From NCBI RefSeq assembly GCF_031760065.1, contig NZ_CP134500.1, forward strand, positions 682,001-746,000: a stretch of DNA of 64,000 nucleotides. Direction: 5' to 3'. This document shows, one piece after another, positions 17,689-26,717 of this stretch (positions are counted from its first letter, which is position 1; every line of letters starts with the position of its first letter). Source of the DNA: Streptomyces durocortorensis (GTDB lineage Bacteria; Actinomycetota; Actinomycetes; Streptomycetales; Streptomycetaceae). Under the pieces are notes generated by a model that saw nothing but the letters and a program-made list of their open reading frames with translations, was not told the DNA's origin and did not search any database. The translations under genes were made by a program, and so were the position numbers.

Positions 17689-18261
17689 TCAGCGGGCGGG
17701 CGGGATGGCGACGGCCAGGGTGAACACGGTCGGCTCGACGCCCTCGTTGCGGTAGCCGTGGGACACGTGCGCCTGGAACGTGGCGGAGGTGCCCGCGGGG
17801 ACGGGGTAGCTCCGGTCCTCGACGAGGAGGGTCAGTTCGCCCTCGGTCACATGGAGCAGTTCGACGGTTCCCTCGGGGTGCGGGTCGGAGGTGCTGCCCT
17901 CGCCGGGCATCAGCCGCCAGGCCCACAGTTCGAGCGGGCCCCGGGCCTCGGTCCCGACGACCAGCGTCGTGGAGCTGCCCGCTTCGGTGGACCACATACG
18001 GACGGCCTGGCTCTGCGGCACCAGCCGGACCTGGGCGTCCTGCTCCTGGTCGAGAAGAGTGGTGATGCTGACCCCGAGGGCGTCGGCCAGCTTGACGGTC
18101 GTACCGACGCTGGGGTTCGTGCGGGCCTGCTCGATCTGGATGATCATGCCACGGCTGACTCCGGCGCGGGCCGCGAGGACGTCGAGGGTGAAGCCGCGCT
18201 CCCCCCGCCAGCGCTTGAGGTTGCGGGCGAGCGACCGGGTGAGCTGATCGAGGTCGGACAC
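17689..18261 (-). CDS. XRE-family regulator with C-terminal cupin domain
   Basis: 190 residues from GTG 18261 with AGGGA upstream. Residues 5-65 form an XRE/Cro helix-turn-helix (FTLDVLAARAGVSRGMIIQI, EQARTNPSVGTTVKLADALG). Residues about 110-185 form a cupin barrel (PHPEGTVELLHVTEGELTLL, FQAHVSHGYRN) that probably binds a small effector or metal. Such proteins often repress catabolic or transport genes next door, but the flanking genes here are an acetyltransferase and a hexapeptide transferase, so its target is uncertain. Confidence 0.92.
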   Translation of the reverse strand: MSDLDQLTRSLARNLKRWRGERGFTLDVLAARAGVSRGMIIQIEQARTNPSVGTTVKLADALGVSITTLLDQEQDAQVRLVPQSQAVRMWSTEAGSSTTLVVGTEARGPLELWAWRLMPGEGSTSDPHPEGTVELLHVTEGELTLLVEDRSYPVPAGTSATFQAHVSHGYRNEGVEPTVFTLAVAIPPAR

Positions 18262-18407
18262 GTTCCGTCCCTGCGGTGGATGGCGGAGTGTGAAGGGGCC
18301 AGGCGTGGGCGGCACAGTCGCGTACAGCGCATGCCGGGGTCAAGAATATTGCACCGCCCCGCATGGCACTGCTCCGCATGGCACTGCCCCACGGCGTGCG
18401 CCCCCGA

Positions 18408-19163
18408 TCACGGGCCGGTGGTGTCCCGCGCCCCGTCCAGCTCGGTGAGGGCGAGGAGCTGCTCGGGCGTGACGCCTTCCGGGATGGGCACGGGTGCGGG
18501 CGTGCGCAGGGGCGGCTGCCAGCCCGTCTCCGGGTCCCAGCTGCGCACGACGCGGGCCGGGGCGCCCGCGACCACCGCGTGGTCGGGGACCTCGCCCCTG
18601 ACGACCGCGCCCGCCGCGACCACCACGTTCCGGCCGAGCCTGGCTCCGGGCAGGATCACGGCGCCGGTGCCGATCCAGCAGCCGGGGCCGATCGCCACGG
18701 GCTCCATCCGGGGCCACTGCTTGCCCACGGGCTCGTGCGGGTCGTCGTAGCTGTGGTTCGTCGAGGTGATGTAGACGTACGGACCGCAGTACGTGTCGGA
18801 GCCGATCGACACGGTCGTGTCCGCGATGACGTGGCTGCCGCGCCCCAGCACGACGCCGTCGCCCAGCGTGAGGATGGGGTCGGGCCCCAGGTCCAGGTCA
18901 GGCATCATTCCGGCCGTGAGGGTCACCTGCTCGCCGATGATGCAGTGCGCGCCGAGCTCGATCCACGGCTCCCCGAAGACGGTTCCCTGCGGGAAGGCGA
19001 GCCGGGTGCCCTCGCCGATCGCGCCGAACCGCAGCCGCCCGGGGTGTTCCGCGGTGACCGCGCCCGCCTCCTGCACCCACGCCCAGCCCCGGTGCACCGC
19101 GCGAGAGGCGGCACGGCGCGGCCAGCGGGCGAGGAAGGAGAACGTGTTTCGGTTCTTCGGCAC
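18408..19163 (-). CDS. Hexapeptide-repeat acyltransferase (left-handed beta-helix)
   Basis: A 251-residue protein, GTG 19163 chosen (VPKNRNTFSFLARW). The body is a left-handed beta-helix with imperfect hexapeptides (GPDPILTLGDGVVLGRGSHV, GPGCWIGTGAVILPGARLGR) and the acetyltransferase loop STNHSYDDPHEPVGKQWPRM containing the likely catalytic histidine. Related enzymes O- or N-acylate sugars in cell-surface polymers. No glycosyltransferase is adjacent, so the acceptor is unknown. Confidence 0.87.
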   Translation of the reverse strand: MPKNRNTFSFLARWPRRAASRAVHRGWAWVQEAGAVTAEHPGRLRFGAIGEGTRLAFPQGTVFGEPWIELGAHCIIGEQVTLTAGMMPDLDLGPDPILTLGDGVVLGRGSHVIADTTVSIGSDTYCGPYVYITSTNHSYDDPHEPVGKQWPRMEPVAIGPGCWIGTGAVILPGARLGRNVVVAAGAVVRGEVPDHAVVAGAPARVVRSWDPETGWQPPLRTPAPVPIPEGVTPEQLLALTELDGARDTTGP

Positions 19164-19324
19164 GGGCTCACGGTAGTCGGAGGCGCGGGTGGCGATCCGC
19201 GCGGTGACCTGTGATGTTCGCCCCACTGCTCGGCGCACGCCGGGAACCGTCACCTACCGTGTGAGTCGGCCCGATCCGGCGGAGAGGGCCCCAGGAGCAC
19301 CACACCGGCGCGAGGGAGCAGGCG

Positions 19325-19855
19325 ATGGCGGAGCAGGCGTTGATCACGGGCATGGGCGGCAAGGAGCCGGACATCGCCGTGGACGCGTTCGTGGCCCCGA
19401 CGTCCGTGGTCATCGGCGAGGTGACGCTCGCCCCGGGCTCCAGCGTCTGGTACCAGGCCGTGCTGCGCGCCGACTGCGGCCCCATCACGCTCGGCCCCGA
19501 CAGCAACATCCAGGACAACTGCAGCGTGCACACCGACCCCGGGTTCCCGCTGACCGTGGGCGCGCGGGTGTCGGTCGGCCACAACGCGGTGCTGCACGGC
19601 TGTGTGATCGAGGACGACGTGCTGGTCGGGATGGGCGCCACGGTGCTCAACGGTGCGCACATCGGCGCGGGCTCGCTGATCGCGGCGCAGGCACTCGTTC
19701 CGCAGGGGATGCGGGTCCCGCCGGGGTCGCTCGTCGCGGGGGTGCCCGCCAAGGTCAAGCGGCCGCTGACGGAGGAGGAGCGGGAGGGCATCCGCTTCAA
19801 CGCCGCCGGGTACGTGGAGCTGGCCAAGGCCCACCGCCAGGCGCACGAGGCCTGA
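19325..19855 (+). CDS. Gamma-carbonic-anhydrase-fold protein
   Basis: 176 residues from ATG 19325 with GAGGGAGC upstream. It is a left-handed beta-helix with metal-binding histidines in the pattern NIQDNCSVHTD, VGHNAVLHGC, matching gamma-class carbonic anhydrase/PaaY-type proteins. Start of homology (DAFVAPTSVVIGEVTLAPGS) fits the full length of the family. Activity may be CO2 hydration or thioesterase-like. It is divergent from another beta-helix transferase. Confidence 0.9.
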   Translation: MAEQALITGMGGKEPDIAVDAFVAPTSVVIGEVTLAPGSSVWYQAVLRADCGPITLGPDSNIQDNCSVHTDPGFPLTVGARVSVGHNAVLHGCVIEDDVLVGMGATVLNGAHIGAGSLIAAQALVPQGMRVPPGSLVAGVPAKVKRPLTEEEREGIRFNAAGYVELAKAHRQAHEA

Positions 19856-19901
19856 GGCCGCACGCCGGGACGCGCCGGAACACGTCGGGCCGTGAACGCG
19901 T

Positions 19902-19934
19902 GAACGGCGTACGGCCCGGGGCCGTACGCCGTTC
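19902..19934. terminator. Bidirectional terminator between convergent genes
   Basis: GAACGGCGTACGGCC (19902-19916) and GGCCGTACGCCGTTC (19920-19934) form a perfect 15-bp stem with a 3-base loop, lying between the gamma-CA and thioesterase stops. A further partial copy, CGCCGTTCGTC, follows. It is the strongest hairpin in the window. Confidence 0.85.
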
Positions 19935-19975
19935 GTCCGCCGCCTACGCCGTTCGTCAGTCGTCGGCGCGCGGTC

Positions 19976-20428
19976 TCAGCTGTTGGGGCGCAGGGTCCAC
20001 ACCACGGTCATCTCTCCGGTGACCGCGCCGTCGGCACGCGTGATCTCGATGGCGACGGGGAACTCGGGGCGCTCCCCGGCGTCGAGTTCGGCGACGACGT
20101 CGGCGATCGGGCGGCCGAGGGTGGCCGTCGCGGTGACCTCGCCCATGGCGAGCTTCTTGTAGCCGATCTCCGCCTTCACGGCGAGCGGCACCGCCCGCGA
20201 CATCTGGTCGCCGAAGGCGGCGATGACGATGGCACCGCTGGCGGACTCGGCGAGCGTGAACATCGCTCCGGCGTGCGGTCCGCCGACGTGGTTGTGGTAG
20301 TCCGCCTGGTCCGGCAGCCGGACGACGGCACGCTCCGGGGTCGACTCCAGGAATTCGAGGTTGAGGGTCCGGGCCATCGGAACCGTCGCGACGAGCATCT
20401 CGCCGACGGTCATCTGTTCAGCGCTCAT
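19976..20428 (-). CDS. Hotdog-fold thioesterase-like protein (DUF4442)
   Basis: 150 residues from ATG 20428. A hotdog fold is indicated by [20 protein letters not shown], the central hotdog helix with the PaaI-like GGxHAG signature, followed by the strand region [20 protein letters not shown]. PaaI/DUF4442 proteins hydrolyse acyl-CoA thioesters, typically aryl- or medium-chain. No degradation cluster is adjacent. It ends at the bidirectional terminator. Confidence 0.85.
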   Translation of the reverse strand: MSAEQMTVGEMLVATVPMARTLNLEFLESTPERAVVRLPDQADYHNHVGGPHAGAMFTLAESASGAIVIAAFGDQMSRAVPLAVKAEIGYKKLAMGEVTATATLGRPIADVVAELDAGERPEFPVAIEITRADGAVTGEMTVVWTLRPNS

Positions 20429-20533
20429 GGACCGAAGGTTACTCACGAGTAGCCAGGTTTGGCCATCCCCCCGTGACAGCACCGGAACAGCACTGGGACA
20501 GGGGCGGCCGTAGCAGTGGACACGCAGCCCCTC

Positions 20534-20539
20534 TATGGT
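20534..20539 (+). promoter_or_regulatory. -10 box of a leaderless promoter
   Basis: TATGGT ends 8 bases before ATG 20548, and no Shine-Dalgarno sequence precedes the ATG, so transcription probably starts at the A of the start codon. A clear -35 box is not seen. Confidence 0.45.
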
Positions 20540-20547
20540 TACTGGCC

Positions 20548-21639
20548 ATGTGGCCAGGACAGCAGCCGCCCGGGGGCGAGCAGAACCCGCAGGACCAGAA
20601 CCAGAACCCGTACCAGCAGCCGGGGTACCAGCAGCCGAATCCCTATCAGCAACCGGGGTATCCGCCGCAGGGCCAGCCGGGGCAGCCCGGGGAGCCGGGA
20701 TACGGATACCCGCAGGGGCAGCCCGGCGCGCAGCCGGGGTACCCGCAGCCCAATCCGTACCAGCAGCCGACCGTGGCGCAGTACGCGGTCCCGGGTACGC
20801 CCGGCGGGCCGAAGCCCGGCGACGACAAGAAGAAGACGACGATCGTGGCGATCGTCGCGGCGCTCGCGGTCGTGGCGGCCGCGGGCGTGACCGGTTTCCT
20901 GGTGTTCGGCAAGGACGACGAGGGCGGCAAGTCCGTCGCCGACGGCAAGAAGTCCGCGTCGCCGAGCGCGAAGCCCAGCGAATCGGACACCGGTGCCGCG
21001 CCGGCGGAGAACCCGCGGGGCTCGGACGGGGACCCCAAGCCGCTCATCGCGGGCTGGAAGGTCGTCACCAACCCCAAGTGGGGCACGCAGTTCGACGTTC
21101 CCGGCGACTGGGAGGTCGCGGGCACGGGCGTGTTCTCCGGCTTCGAGGACGTCAAGGACCCCACCGGCCCGCCGGTCGTGGGCTTCTCCGCACCCGCCTA
21201 CTACAAGAGCAAGTGGTGCGTCGACGACTCCGACGGGGACGGCCGCGAGGAGAGCACCGGGCTGGCCGGCGTCGGCACGAAGGGCGCCCAGGGCGCCAAG
21301 AGCGCCGAGGAGGCCGCCCGGAACGAGGCCGCCAACTGGGTGTGGGGCGCCTACGCCCAGACGGACCCCAAGAGCAAGGTCAAGATCGGCAAGCCCGAGG
21401 CCTACACCACGAAGTCGGGTCTGTCGGGCAGTGTCGTGGAGGCCACCGCCCTGGAGCTGAGCAACAAGGAGAAGTGCGACACCGACGGGAAGTCGATCGC
21501 CTTCACCTTCAAGAACGCCAAGGACGAGTTCTCGACCTGGGTGCTCTACGCGAACGCGGGCGTCAAGGACGAGCTTCCGGACACGACCGTCCAGAAGATC
21601 CTGAGCACCGTTCGACTGGCCGGCACACCCACCGACTGA
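20548..21639 (+). CDS. Membrane-anchored protein with Pro/Gln/Tyr-rich N-terminus
   Basis: 363 residues. Residues 1-80 are a low-complexity cytoplasmic tail built on [12 protein letters not shown] repeats; one transmembrane helix follows (about 97-119, [20 protein letters not shown]); the rest is extracytoplasmic, first a Ser/Lys/Glu-rich linker, then a soluble domain ([20 protein letters not shown] to the end) with two cysteines. The architecture is common in Streptomyces cell-surface proteins of unknown function. The tail could phase-separate or bind partners, which is speculation. Confidence 0.82.
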   Translation: MWPGQQPPGGEQNPQDQNQNPYQQPGYQQPNPYQQPGYPPQGQPGQPGEPGYGYPQGQPGAQPGYPQPNPYQQPTVAQYAVPGTPGGPKPGDDKKKTTIVAIVAALAVVAAAGVTGFLVFGKDDEGGKSVADGKKSASPSAKPSESDTGAAPAENPRGSDGDPKPLIAGWKVVTNPKWGTQFDVPGDWEVAGTGVFSGFEDVKDPTGPPVVGFSAPAYYKSKWCVDDSDGDGREESTGLAGVGTKGAQGAKSAEEAARNEAANWVWGAYAQTDPKSKVKIGKPEAYTTKSGLSGSVVEATALELSNKEKCDTDGKSIAFTFKNAKDEFSTWVLYANAGVKDELPDTTVQKILSTVRLAGTPTD

Positions 21640-21668
21640 CCCGCGCCCGGCCGCCGCACGTCCCCGCC

Positions 21669-22514
21669 TCAGCCGACGCTGAAGGCCCCGTCCGGCGGCT
21701 CGGGCGAGGCGACCGCGTCCGCGTCGGCCACCGGGCGGGCCGCGCCCATGAACCGGGTCACCGCCTCACCGTGGGTGACCCGGGCCGGGAAGGCGTCGGC
21801 GGCGCAGCGCCGGGTGAGCGGGGCCGCGTCGACCGGGGCGTGCGAGGCGAGCAGGACGACATTGCCGAAGCGCCGGCCGCGCAGCACCGCCGGTTCCCCG
21901 ATCAGCGCCACCTCCGGGAAAACGGCCGAGAAGTTGGCCAGTTGGGAGCGGAGGAAGGCGAACGGGGCGCTGTCGGCCAGGTTGGCCGCGTAGATGCCGT
22001 GGGGGCGCAGCGCCCGCCCGGCGGCGCGCGCGTACTCCACGGAGGTGAGGTGCGCGGGCACCCGGGAGCCGCCGAAGACGTCCGCGATCAGGAGGTCGGC
22101 ACTGGCCGGGGCCGCCGCTTCCAGCCGGGCCCGGGCGTCGGCGGCGTGCACGGTGATCCCGCTGCCCTCGGGCAGCGGCAGGTGTTCCCCGACCAGCCGC
22201 AGGAGACCCCGGTCCGCCTCCACGACGTCCTGGCGCGAGCCGGGCCGGGTCGCGGCCACATAGCGCGGCAGGGTCAGCGCCCCGCCGCCGAGGTGCAGGA
22301 CGTCCAGCGGGGCGCCCGGCTCCGCCGCCCCGTCCACGACGTGGGCGAGCCGCCGTACGTACTCGAACTCCAGGTGGGTGGGGTCGTCCAGGTCGACGTA
22401 GGACTGGGGGGCGTCGTCGACGGTGAGCAGCCAGGCCCGGTCGCGGTCGATGTCCGGCAGCAGCCGGGCGGTGCCGCAGTCGACGTCGCGGATGACGGGT
22501 ATCGGCTCGTTCAC
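21669..22514 (-). CDS. Spermidine-synthase-like class I methyltransferase-fold protein
   Basis: 281 residues from GTG 22514 (GGAGGG lies unusually close upstream; GTG 22544 is an alternative). The Rossmann core shows DVLHLGGGALTLPRYVA, an acidic strand end DVVEADRGLLRLV, VHAADARARL and DLLIADVFGGSRVP, as in spermidine/spermine-synthase-like proteins. Key polyamine-binding residues could not be confirmed, and many actinobacterial members are fused or solitary proteins of unknown role. It lies just downstream of tuf3 on the same strand, separated by a terminator. Confidence 0.84.
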   Translation of the reverse strand: MNEPIPVIRDVDCGTARLLPDIDRDRAWLLTVDDAPQSYVDLDDPTHLEFEYVRRLAHVVDGAAEPGAPLDVLHLGGGALTLPRYVAATRPGSRQDVVEADRGLLRLVGEHLPLPEGSGITVHAADARARLEAAAPASADLLIADVFGGSRVPAHLTSVEYARAAGRALRPHGIYAANLADSAPFAFLRSQLANFSAVFPEVALIGEPAVLRGRRFGNVVLLASHAPVDAAPLTRRCAADAFPARVTHGEAVTRFMGAARPVADADAVASPEPPDGAFSVG

Positions 22515-22535
22515 CCCTCCATTGTCGCCGGTGCC

Positions 22536-22567
22536 GCCCGCCACCCCTGAACTCGGGGGTGGCGGGC
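22536..22567 (-). terminator. Terminator after tuf3
   Basis: GCCCGCCACCCC (22536-22547) and GGGGTGGCGGGC (22556-22567) form a perfect 12-bp stem with an 8-base loop, 11 bases past the tuf3 stop in the direction of tuf3 transcription. Confidence 0.75.
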
Positions 22568-22577
22568 GGGCGGACCG

Positions 22578-23753
22578 CTAGAGCAGGCCGGTGACCGTGC
22601 CCGCGCCGACCGTGCGGCCGCCTTCGCGGATCGCGAAGCCGAGACCGGTCTCCAGCGGGACGTCACGGCCCAGCTCCACGGTCATCGTGACGGTGTCGCC
22701 GGGGCGCGCGACGGCCGCGTCGCCGAGGTCGACATCGCCGACGACGTCCGCCGTACGGATGTAGAACTGCGGCCGGTAGCCGGTGGCGACCGGGGTGGTC
22801 CGGCCGCCCTCCTTCGCCGACAGCACATAGACCTGCGCGGTGAACCGGCGGCTCGGGCTCACGCTGCCGGGCGCGGCCACGACATGGCCGCGGCGGACCC
22901 GGTCGCGCTCCACCCCGCGCAGCAGCAGCGCCACGTTGTCCCCGGCCTCGGCGGACTCCATCGGCTTGCCGAAGGTCTCCAGACCGGTGACGACCGTCTC
23001 CACTTCCGCGCCCAGCACCTCGACCCGGTCGCCGACGCGGACGGTGCCTCGCTCGACGGCGCCGGTGACGACGGTGCCCCGGCCGGTGATGGTCAGGACG
23101 TTCTCGACGGACAGCAGAAACGGCGCGTCGGTGTAGCGCACTGGCATCGGCACGTACGTGTCGACGGCGTCCAGCAGCCCCTCGATCGCCGCCGTCCAGC
23201 GTGGGTCGCCCTCCAGCGCCTTCAGCCCGGAGACCCGGACCACGGGCACGGCGTCGCCGCCGTATCCGTGCGCGGAGAGCAGGTCGCGGACCTCCAGCTC
23301 GACCAGGTCGGTCAGCTCGGGGTCGCCCGCGTCGGCCTTGTTGAGGGCCACGACGATGTGGTCGACGCCGACCTGACGGGCCAGCAGGACGTGCTCGGCG
23401 GTCTGCGGCATGATCCCGTCGAGCGCGGAGACGACGAGGATCGCCCCGTCGAGCTGCGCCGCTCCCGTGACCATGTTCTTGATGTAGTCGGCGTGTCCGG
23501 GCATGTCGACGTGGGCGTAGTGGCGGGTGTCCGTCTCGTACTCGACGTGCGCGATGTTGATCGTGATGCCGCGCTGGGCCTCCTCGGGGGCCCGGTCGAT
23601 CCGGTCGAAGGACACGTAGGAGGTGCTGCCGCCGCCGCGCTCGCTGAGGACCTTGGTGATGGCGGCGGTGAGGGTGGTCTTGCCGTGGTCGACGTGGCCC
23701 ATGGTGCCGATGTTGAGGTGCGGCTTGGTGCGCACGTATGCCGTCTTGGGCAT
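22578..23753 (-). CDS. tuf3: Divergent elongation factor Tu (tuf3 type)
   Basis: A 391-residue EF-Tu from ATG 23753 with AAAGGA upstream. G1 is GHVDHGKT, G2 RGITIN, G3 DMPGHADY, G4 NKAD; G5 reads SGLKALEG instead of the usual SALKALEG. Domains 2 and 3 are complete but diverge in many positions from housekeeping EF-Tu (for example [18 protein letters not shown]). Streptomyces carry a second, divergent tuf gene (tuf3 in S. coelicolor and S. ramocissimus), reported to respond to stress/ppGpp and weakly expressed. It stands outside the str operon, next to a DNA repair gene. A structured leader lies upstream. Confidence 0.92.
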   Translation of the reverse strand: MPKTAYVRTKPHLNIGTMGHVDHGKTTLTAAITKVLSERGGGSTSYVSFDRIDRAPEEAQRGITINIAHVEYETDTRHYAHVDMPGHADYIKNMVTGAAQLDGAILVVSALDGIMPQTAEHVLLARQVGVDHIVVALNKADAGDPELTDLVELEVRDLLSAHGYGGDAVPVVRVSGLKALEGDPRWTAAIEGLLDAVDTYVPMPVRYTDAPFLLSVENVLTITGRGTVVTGAVERGTVRVGDRVEVLGAEVETVVTGLETFGKPMESAEAGDNVALLLRGVERDRVRRGHVVAAPGSVSPSRRFTAQVYVLSAKEGGRTTPVATGYRPQFYIRTADVVGDVDLGDAAVARPGDTVTMTVELGRDVPLETGLGFAIREGGRTVGAGTVTGLL

Positions 23754-23808
23754 GGCTGGTTCCTTTGAGAACGCGAAGCTGATGAAGAGAAGACCCCAGG
23801 GCCCCGCC

Positions 23809-23851
23809 GACCCTCCCCTTGCGGGGTCCGCCGGACTGTCGGGGGAGGGTC
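23809..23851 (-). promoter_or_regulatory. Long hairpin in the tuf3 leader
   Basis: GACCCTCCCC (23809-23818) and GGGGAGGGTC (23842-23851) pair perfectly around an inner segment that can itself fold (GTCC/GGAC). It sits about 55 bases upstream of the tuf3 ATG and directly abuts the stop of a possible small ORF. It could be a terminator for the upstream transcript or an attenuator for tuf3. Confidence 0.5.
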
Positions 23852-23993
23852 AGCTTCGGGCGCCGCCGATGGGCGCCGCGGCAGCGGTGAACGCTGCTGC
23901 CAGGACTGCTGCTGCGTTCGCGGCAGCCTTCGGCGCGTCCGCGACTGCGGACTGCGCTGCGAGGAAGGCGTACCGGAACATGCCCCTGATCAT
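23850..23993 (-). CDS. Possible small Ala-rich leader peptide upstream of tuf3
   Basis: A 47-codon frame from ATG 23993 (or ATG 23981, preceded by AGGGG but very close) encodes MIRGMFRYAFLAAQSAV followed by an Ala-rich hydrophobic stretch and a terminal GGARS. Third-position GC is roughly 78%, lower than neighbours but not random-looking. It fills the otherwise empty gap between the AlkD-like gene and the hairpin. No homologue is recognised; it may be non-coding. Confidence 0.25.
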   Translation of the reverse strand: MIRGMFRYAFLAAQSAVADAPKAAANAAAVLAAAFTAAAAPIGGARS

Positions 23994-24033
23994 GTCGGGG
24001 AACGGCCGCCGCGTCGAACGGTTTTCGGCTGCC

Positions 24034-24747
24034 TCAGAGATGCTTGAGCGCCTCACGCACGGACAGCGGTGACAGCCGGTCCCGGGCGCCCTCGACGAAG
24101 GCCCGTACGGCGGTGGGATCGGTCTTGGCGTACTCCCGCAGGGCCCAGCCGATCGCCTTGCGGATGAAGAAGTCCGGGTCGTCCGCGCGTCGCAGGCAGT
24201 GGTCGAAGAGCCGTTCGGCATCGGTGGCCGACTTGTAGCGCAGCTGGTGCAGCAGGGCGGTCCTGGCCACCCAGAGGTCGTCGTCGATCCAGCGGTCCAT
24301 CTCCCGGCCGAGCGCCGGATCGGCTGCGACCAGAGGCCCCGCGACATACGCGGCGAGCAGATCGACCGTGTCCCACCAGGGGACGGTGGAGACGAGGTGG
24401 TGCAGGACGGGCAGGGATCCGGAGGAGCACCGGCCCGCGTGGCGGCGCAGGTAGTCGACGGCGAAGTAGTGGTACTCGCGCTCGGGCAGCCGCCAGCAGC
24501 GCAGGGCGACCGCCGTGCAGTCCCGCTCGTCCGGCCGCCCGGTGCCCGCCAGCACGGCCCGCGACAGGGCCCGGCGCTCGGGGGTGGGAATCCCGAGGAA
24601 CGGCGCGACGTGCTTCATGTACGCGGCGGCCGCCTGGGCCCGTACGGGGTCGGCGGCCGGGGCGTACGCGGCGGTCAGCCGTTCCAGCACGGCGTCGGCG
24701 AGCGGGCTGTCCGGCGGTACGGGGGCGGGGCGGGCGGCGGCGTTCAC
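24034..24747 (-). CDS. AlkD-like DNA alkylation repair protein (HEAT-repeat glycosylase family)
   Basis: 237 residues of alpha-helical HEAT-like repeats with the AlkD signatures PFLGIPTPERRALSR, EREYHYFAVDYLRRH, WWDTVDLLA, LWVARTALLHQLRYK and FFIRKAIGWALREYAK. AlkC/AlkD enzymes remove bulky or cationic N3/N7-alkylpurines without base flipping. GTG 24747 was selected: a TAATGT -10-like box ends 7 bases before it, which fits a leaderless transcript, and the alternative GTG/ATG at 24774 would sit only 22 bp from the divergent neighbour. Confidence 0.88.
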   Translation of the reverse strand: MNAAARPAPVPPDSPLADAVLERLTAAYAPAADPVRAQAAAAYMKHVAPFLGIPTPERRALSRAVLAGTGRPDERDCTAVALRCWRLPEREYHYFAVDYLRRHAGRCSSGSLPVLHHLVSTVPWWDTVDLLAAYVAGPLVAADPALGREMDRWIDDDLWVARTALLHQLRYKSATDAERLFDHCLRRADDPDFFIRKAIGWALREYAKTDPTAVRAFVEGARDRLSPLSVREALKHL

Positions 24748-24796
24748 GCGACGCACATTACGGCGATCACACATCGTTTTCGGTTACTCTCCCGGA

Positions 24797-25519
24797 ATGT
24801 TCGACCCCGTCCCCGCTGCCCGGCCCGCCGAGGGTCCGGCCCTGCGGCTCTCCAGGGCGCTGCTCTCGCCGTGGTCCCGGTTCTCGTTGCTCGTCGTGGT
24901 CCTGCTCGGGGCCGCCTCGACGATGCTGCTGTTCGAGCCACAGCGGCTGCTGGCTTCGGGGTGGCCGCCCCAGCTGACCGGCAGCGCGGCGGCGATGCTC
25001 TTCGGGCTGGCGTACGGGGCGCTGACGGTGGCGTTCGTGCCGCGTCCGCTGCTCAACCTCGCCGCCGGGGCGCTCTTCGGTACCCAGACGGGTCTGGCGG
25101 CGGCGCTGGCGGGCACGGTCCTGGGCGCGGGCGTCTCGTTCATGCTGGGCCGGGTGCTGGGCCAGGACGCGCTGCGCACGCTGCTGCGGGGGAAGCTGCT
25201 CACCGCGGCCGACGGGATGCTCAGCCGGCACGGCTTCCGCTCGGTGCTGGCCCTCCGCCTCTTCCCCGGCATCCCGTTCGCCGCCGCCAACTACTGTGCG
25301 GCGACCTCCCGCATGGGCTGTCCGCCCTTCCTCCTGGCCACGGGGCTCGGCTCCATCCCGAACACGGCGGCGTACGTGATAGCGGGCAGCGAGGCCGCTT
25401 CGCCGACCTCGCCCCTCTTCCTGGCCGCGACGGGCTTCATCGCGGTGTCGGCTCTCGGCGGGGCGCTGGTCGCCTGGCGCAAGCGCCACCGGCTGGGCCG
25501 GGGCACGGCGAAGGGCTGA
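24797..25519 (+). CDS. TVP38/TMEM64-family (VTT domain) membrane protein
   Basis: 240 residues, about six hydrophobic segments. The VTT/SNARE-associated core shows FVPRPLLNLAAGALFGTQTG, GAGVSFMLGRVLGQDAL, RSVLALRLFPGIPFAAANY and TGLGSIPNTAAYVIAG. These are DedA-related proteins; relatives are lipid scramblases or undecaprenyl-phosphate/phospholipid flippases. Uninterrupted proximity to uppP (next gene, same strand) supports a role in lipid-carrier recycling. ATG 24797 is probably leaderless (TACTCT ends 6 bases upstream). Confidence 0.9.
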   Translation: MFDPVPAARPAEGPALRLSRALLSPWSRFSLLVVVLLGAASTMLLFEPQRLLASGWPPQLTGSAAAMLFGLAYGALTVAFVPRPLLNLAAGALFGTQTGLAAALAGTVLGAGVSFMLGRVLGQDALRTLLRGKLLTAADGMLSRHGFRSVLALRLFPGIPFAAANYCAATSRMGCPPFLLATGLGSIPNTAAYVIAGSEAASPTSPLFLAATGFIAVSALGGALVAWRKRHRLGRGTAKG

Positions 25520-25595
25520 CCGGACGGCGACCGGGGCCGGTCGGCCCCGTTCACTTTCAGGCGATACGCTGCCCGCGACCGACCAAGGATCTCCC

Positions 25596-25609
25596 GGGGC
25601 CCGGGCCCC
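25596..25609 (+). terminator. GC palindrome between the TVP38 gene and uppP
   Basis: The self-complementary GGGGCCCGGGCCCC is followed by TCTTTC, giving a hairpin-plus-pyrimidine layout. A weaker hairpin (GGGGCC-GGTC-GGCCCC) lies at 25533-25548. Together they may separate the TVP38 gene from uppP. Confidence 0.35.
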
Positions 25610-25703
25610 TCTTTCGTGATGTCCTTGACCGCACGCCGCACGCCGCCGACGGGCACCTTGCTCGTGGCCGATGCACGATCACCTCCGGGATGGCCAAAGC
25701 CCC

Positions 25704-26576
25704 ATGAGCTGGTTCGAATCATTCGTCCTGGGACTCGTTCAGGGACTGACCGAGTTCCTGCCGATCTCCTCCAGCGCCCATCTGCGGCTGACCGCCGCGT
25801 TCGCCGGCTGGCAGGACCCGGGGGCGGCGTTCACGGCGATCTCCCAGATCGGCACGGAGGCGGCGGTGCTCATCTACTTCCGCAAGGACGTCGCGCGGAT
25901 CGTGTCGGCGTGGTTCCGCTCGCTGACCGACAAGGCGATGCGCTCCGACCACGACGCCCAGGTGGGGTGGCTGGTCATCGTGGGCTCGATCCCCATCGGG
26001 GTGCTGGGCCTCACGCTCAAGGACCACATCGAGGGGCCGTTCCGCGATCTGCGGCTGATCGCGACGACCCTGATCGTCATGGGCATCGTCCTCGGCATCG
26101 CCGACCGGCTGGCCGCACGCGACGAATCGGGCGGCAGGCACCGCGTGGTGAAGGAGCGCAAGACCCTCAAGGACCTCGGCGTCCGGGACGGCCTGATCTA
26201 CGGCTGCTGCCAGGCGATGGCGCTGGTCCCCGGGGTCTCCCGGTCGGGCGCGACGATCAGCGGTGGTCTGCTGATGGGCTACACCCGTGAGGCGGCGGCC
26301 CGCTACTCCTTCCTGCTGGCGATCCCCGCCGTGCTCGCCTCGGGCGCCTACGAGCTCAAGGACGTGGGCGAGGGACACGTCTCCTGGGGCCCGACGATCT
26401 TCGCGACCCTGGTGGCGTTCTTCGTCGGATACGCCGTCATCGCGTGGTTCATGAAGTTCATCACCACCAAGTCCTTCATGCCGTTCGTCATCTACCGCAT
26501 CATTCTCGGCATCGTCATCTTCGTCCTCGTCTCGGCGGGTGTACTGAGCCCGCACGCGGGTGAGTCGGCGGGCTGA
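25704..26576 (+). CDS. uppP: Undecaprenyl-diphosphatase UppP/BacA
   Basis: 290 residues, about eight membrane helices. The two active-site motifs are GLTEFLPISSSAHLRL near the N-terminus and PGVSRSGATISGGLLMG in the middle. The enzyme dephosphorylates undecaprenyl pyrophosphate to recycle the lipid carrier for peptidoglycan and other polymers, and excess gives bacitracin tolerance. ATG 25704 aligns with the family start. A strong hairpin follows at 26606. Confidence 0.95.
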   Translation: MSWFESFVLGLVQGLTEFLPISSSAHLRLTAAFAGWQDPGAAFTAISQIGTEAAVLIYFRKDVARIVSAWFRSLTDKAMRSDHDAQVGWLVIVGSIPIGVLGLTLKDHIEGPFRDLRLIATTLIVMGIVLGIADRLAARDESGGRHRVVKERKTLKDLGVRDGLIYGCCQAMALVPGVSRSGATISGGLLMGYTREAAARYSFLLAIPAVLASGAYELKDVGEGHVSWGPTIFATLVAFFVGYAVIAWFMKFITTKSFMPFVIYRIILGIVIFVLVSAGVLSPHAGESAG

Positions 26577-26605
26577 GGACAGCCCTCGGTCCACAGTCAG
26601 GTGTG

Positions 26606-26635
26606 CGTCCCGCCCGGGAGCAGCCGGGCGGGACG
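26606..26635. terminator. Terminator between uppP and the convergent kinase gene
   Basis: CGTCCCGCCCGG (26606-26617) and CCGGGCGGGACG (26624-26635) form a perfect 12-bp stem with a 6-base loop, 29 bases past the uppP stop. Confidence 0.8.
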
Positions 26636-26717
26636 ATCCAGCAGCGCAGCAGCCAGCAGCGCGGATAGATGTCACCACCGTAGGACGAGGGTCTGACAAC
26701 GCGGTCGCACCGACGGC

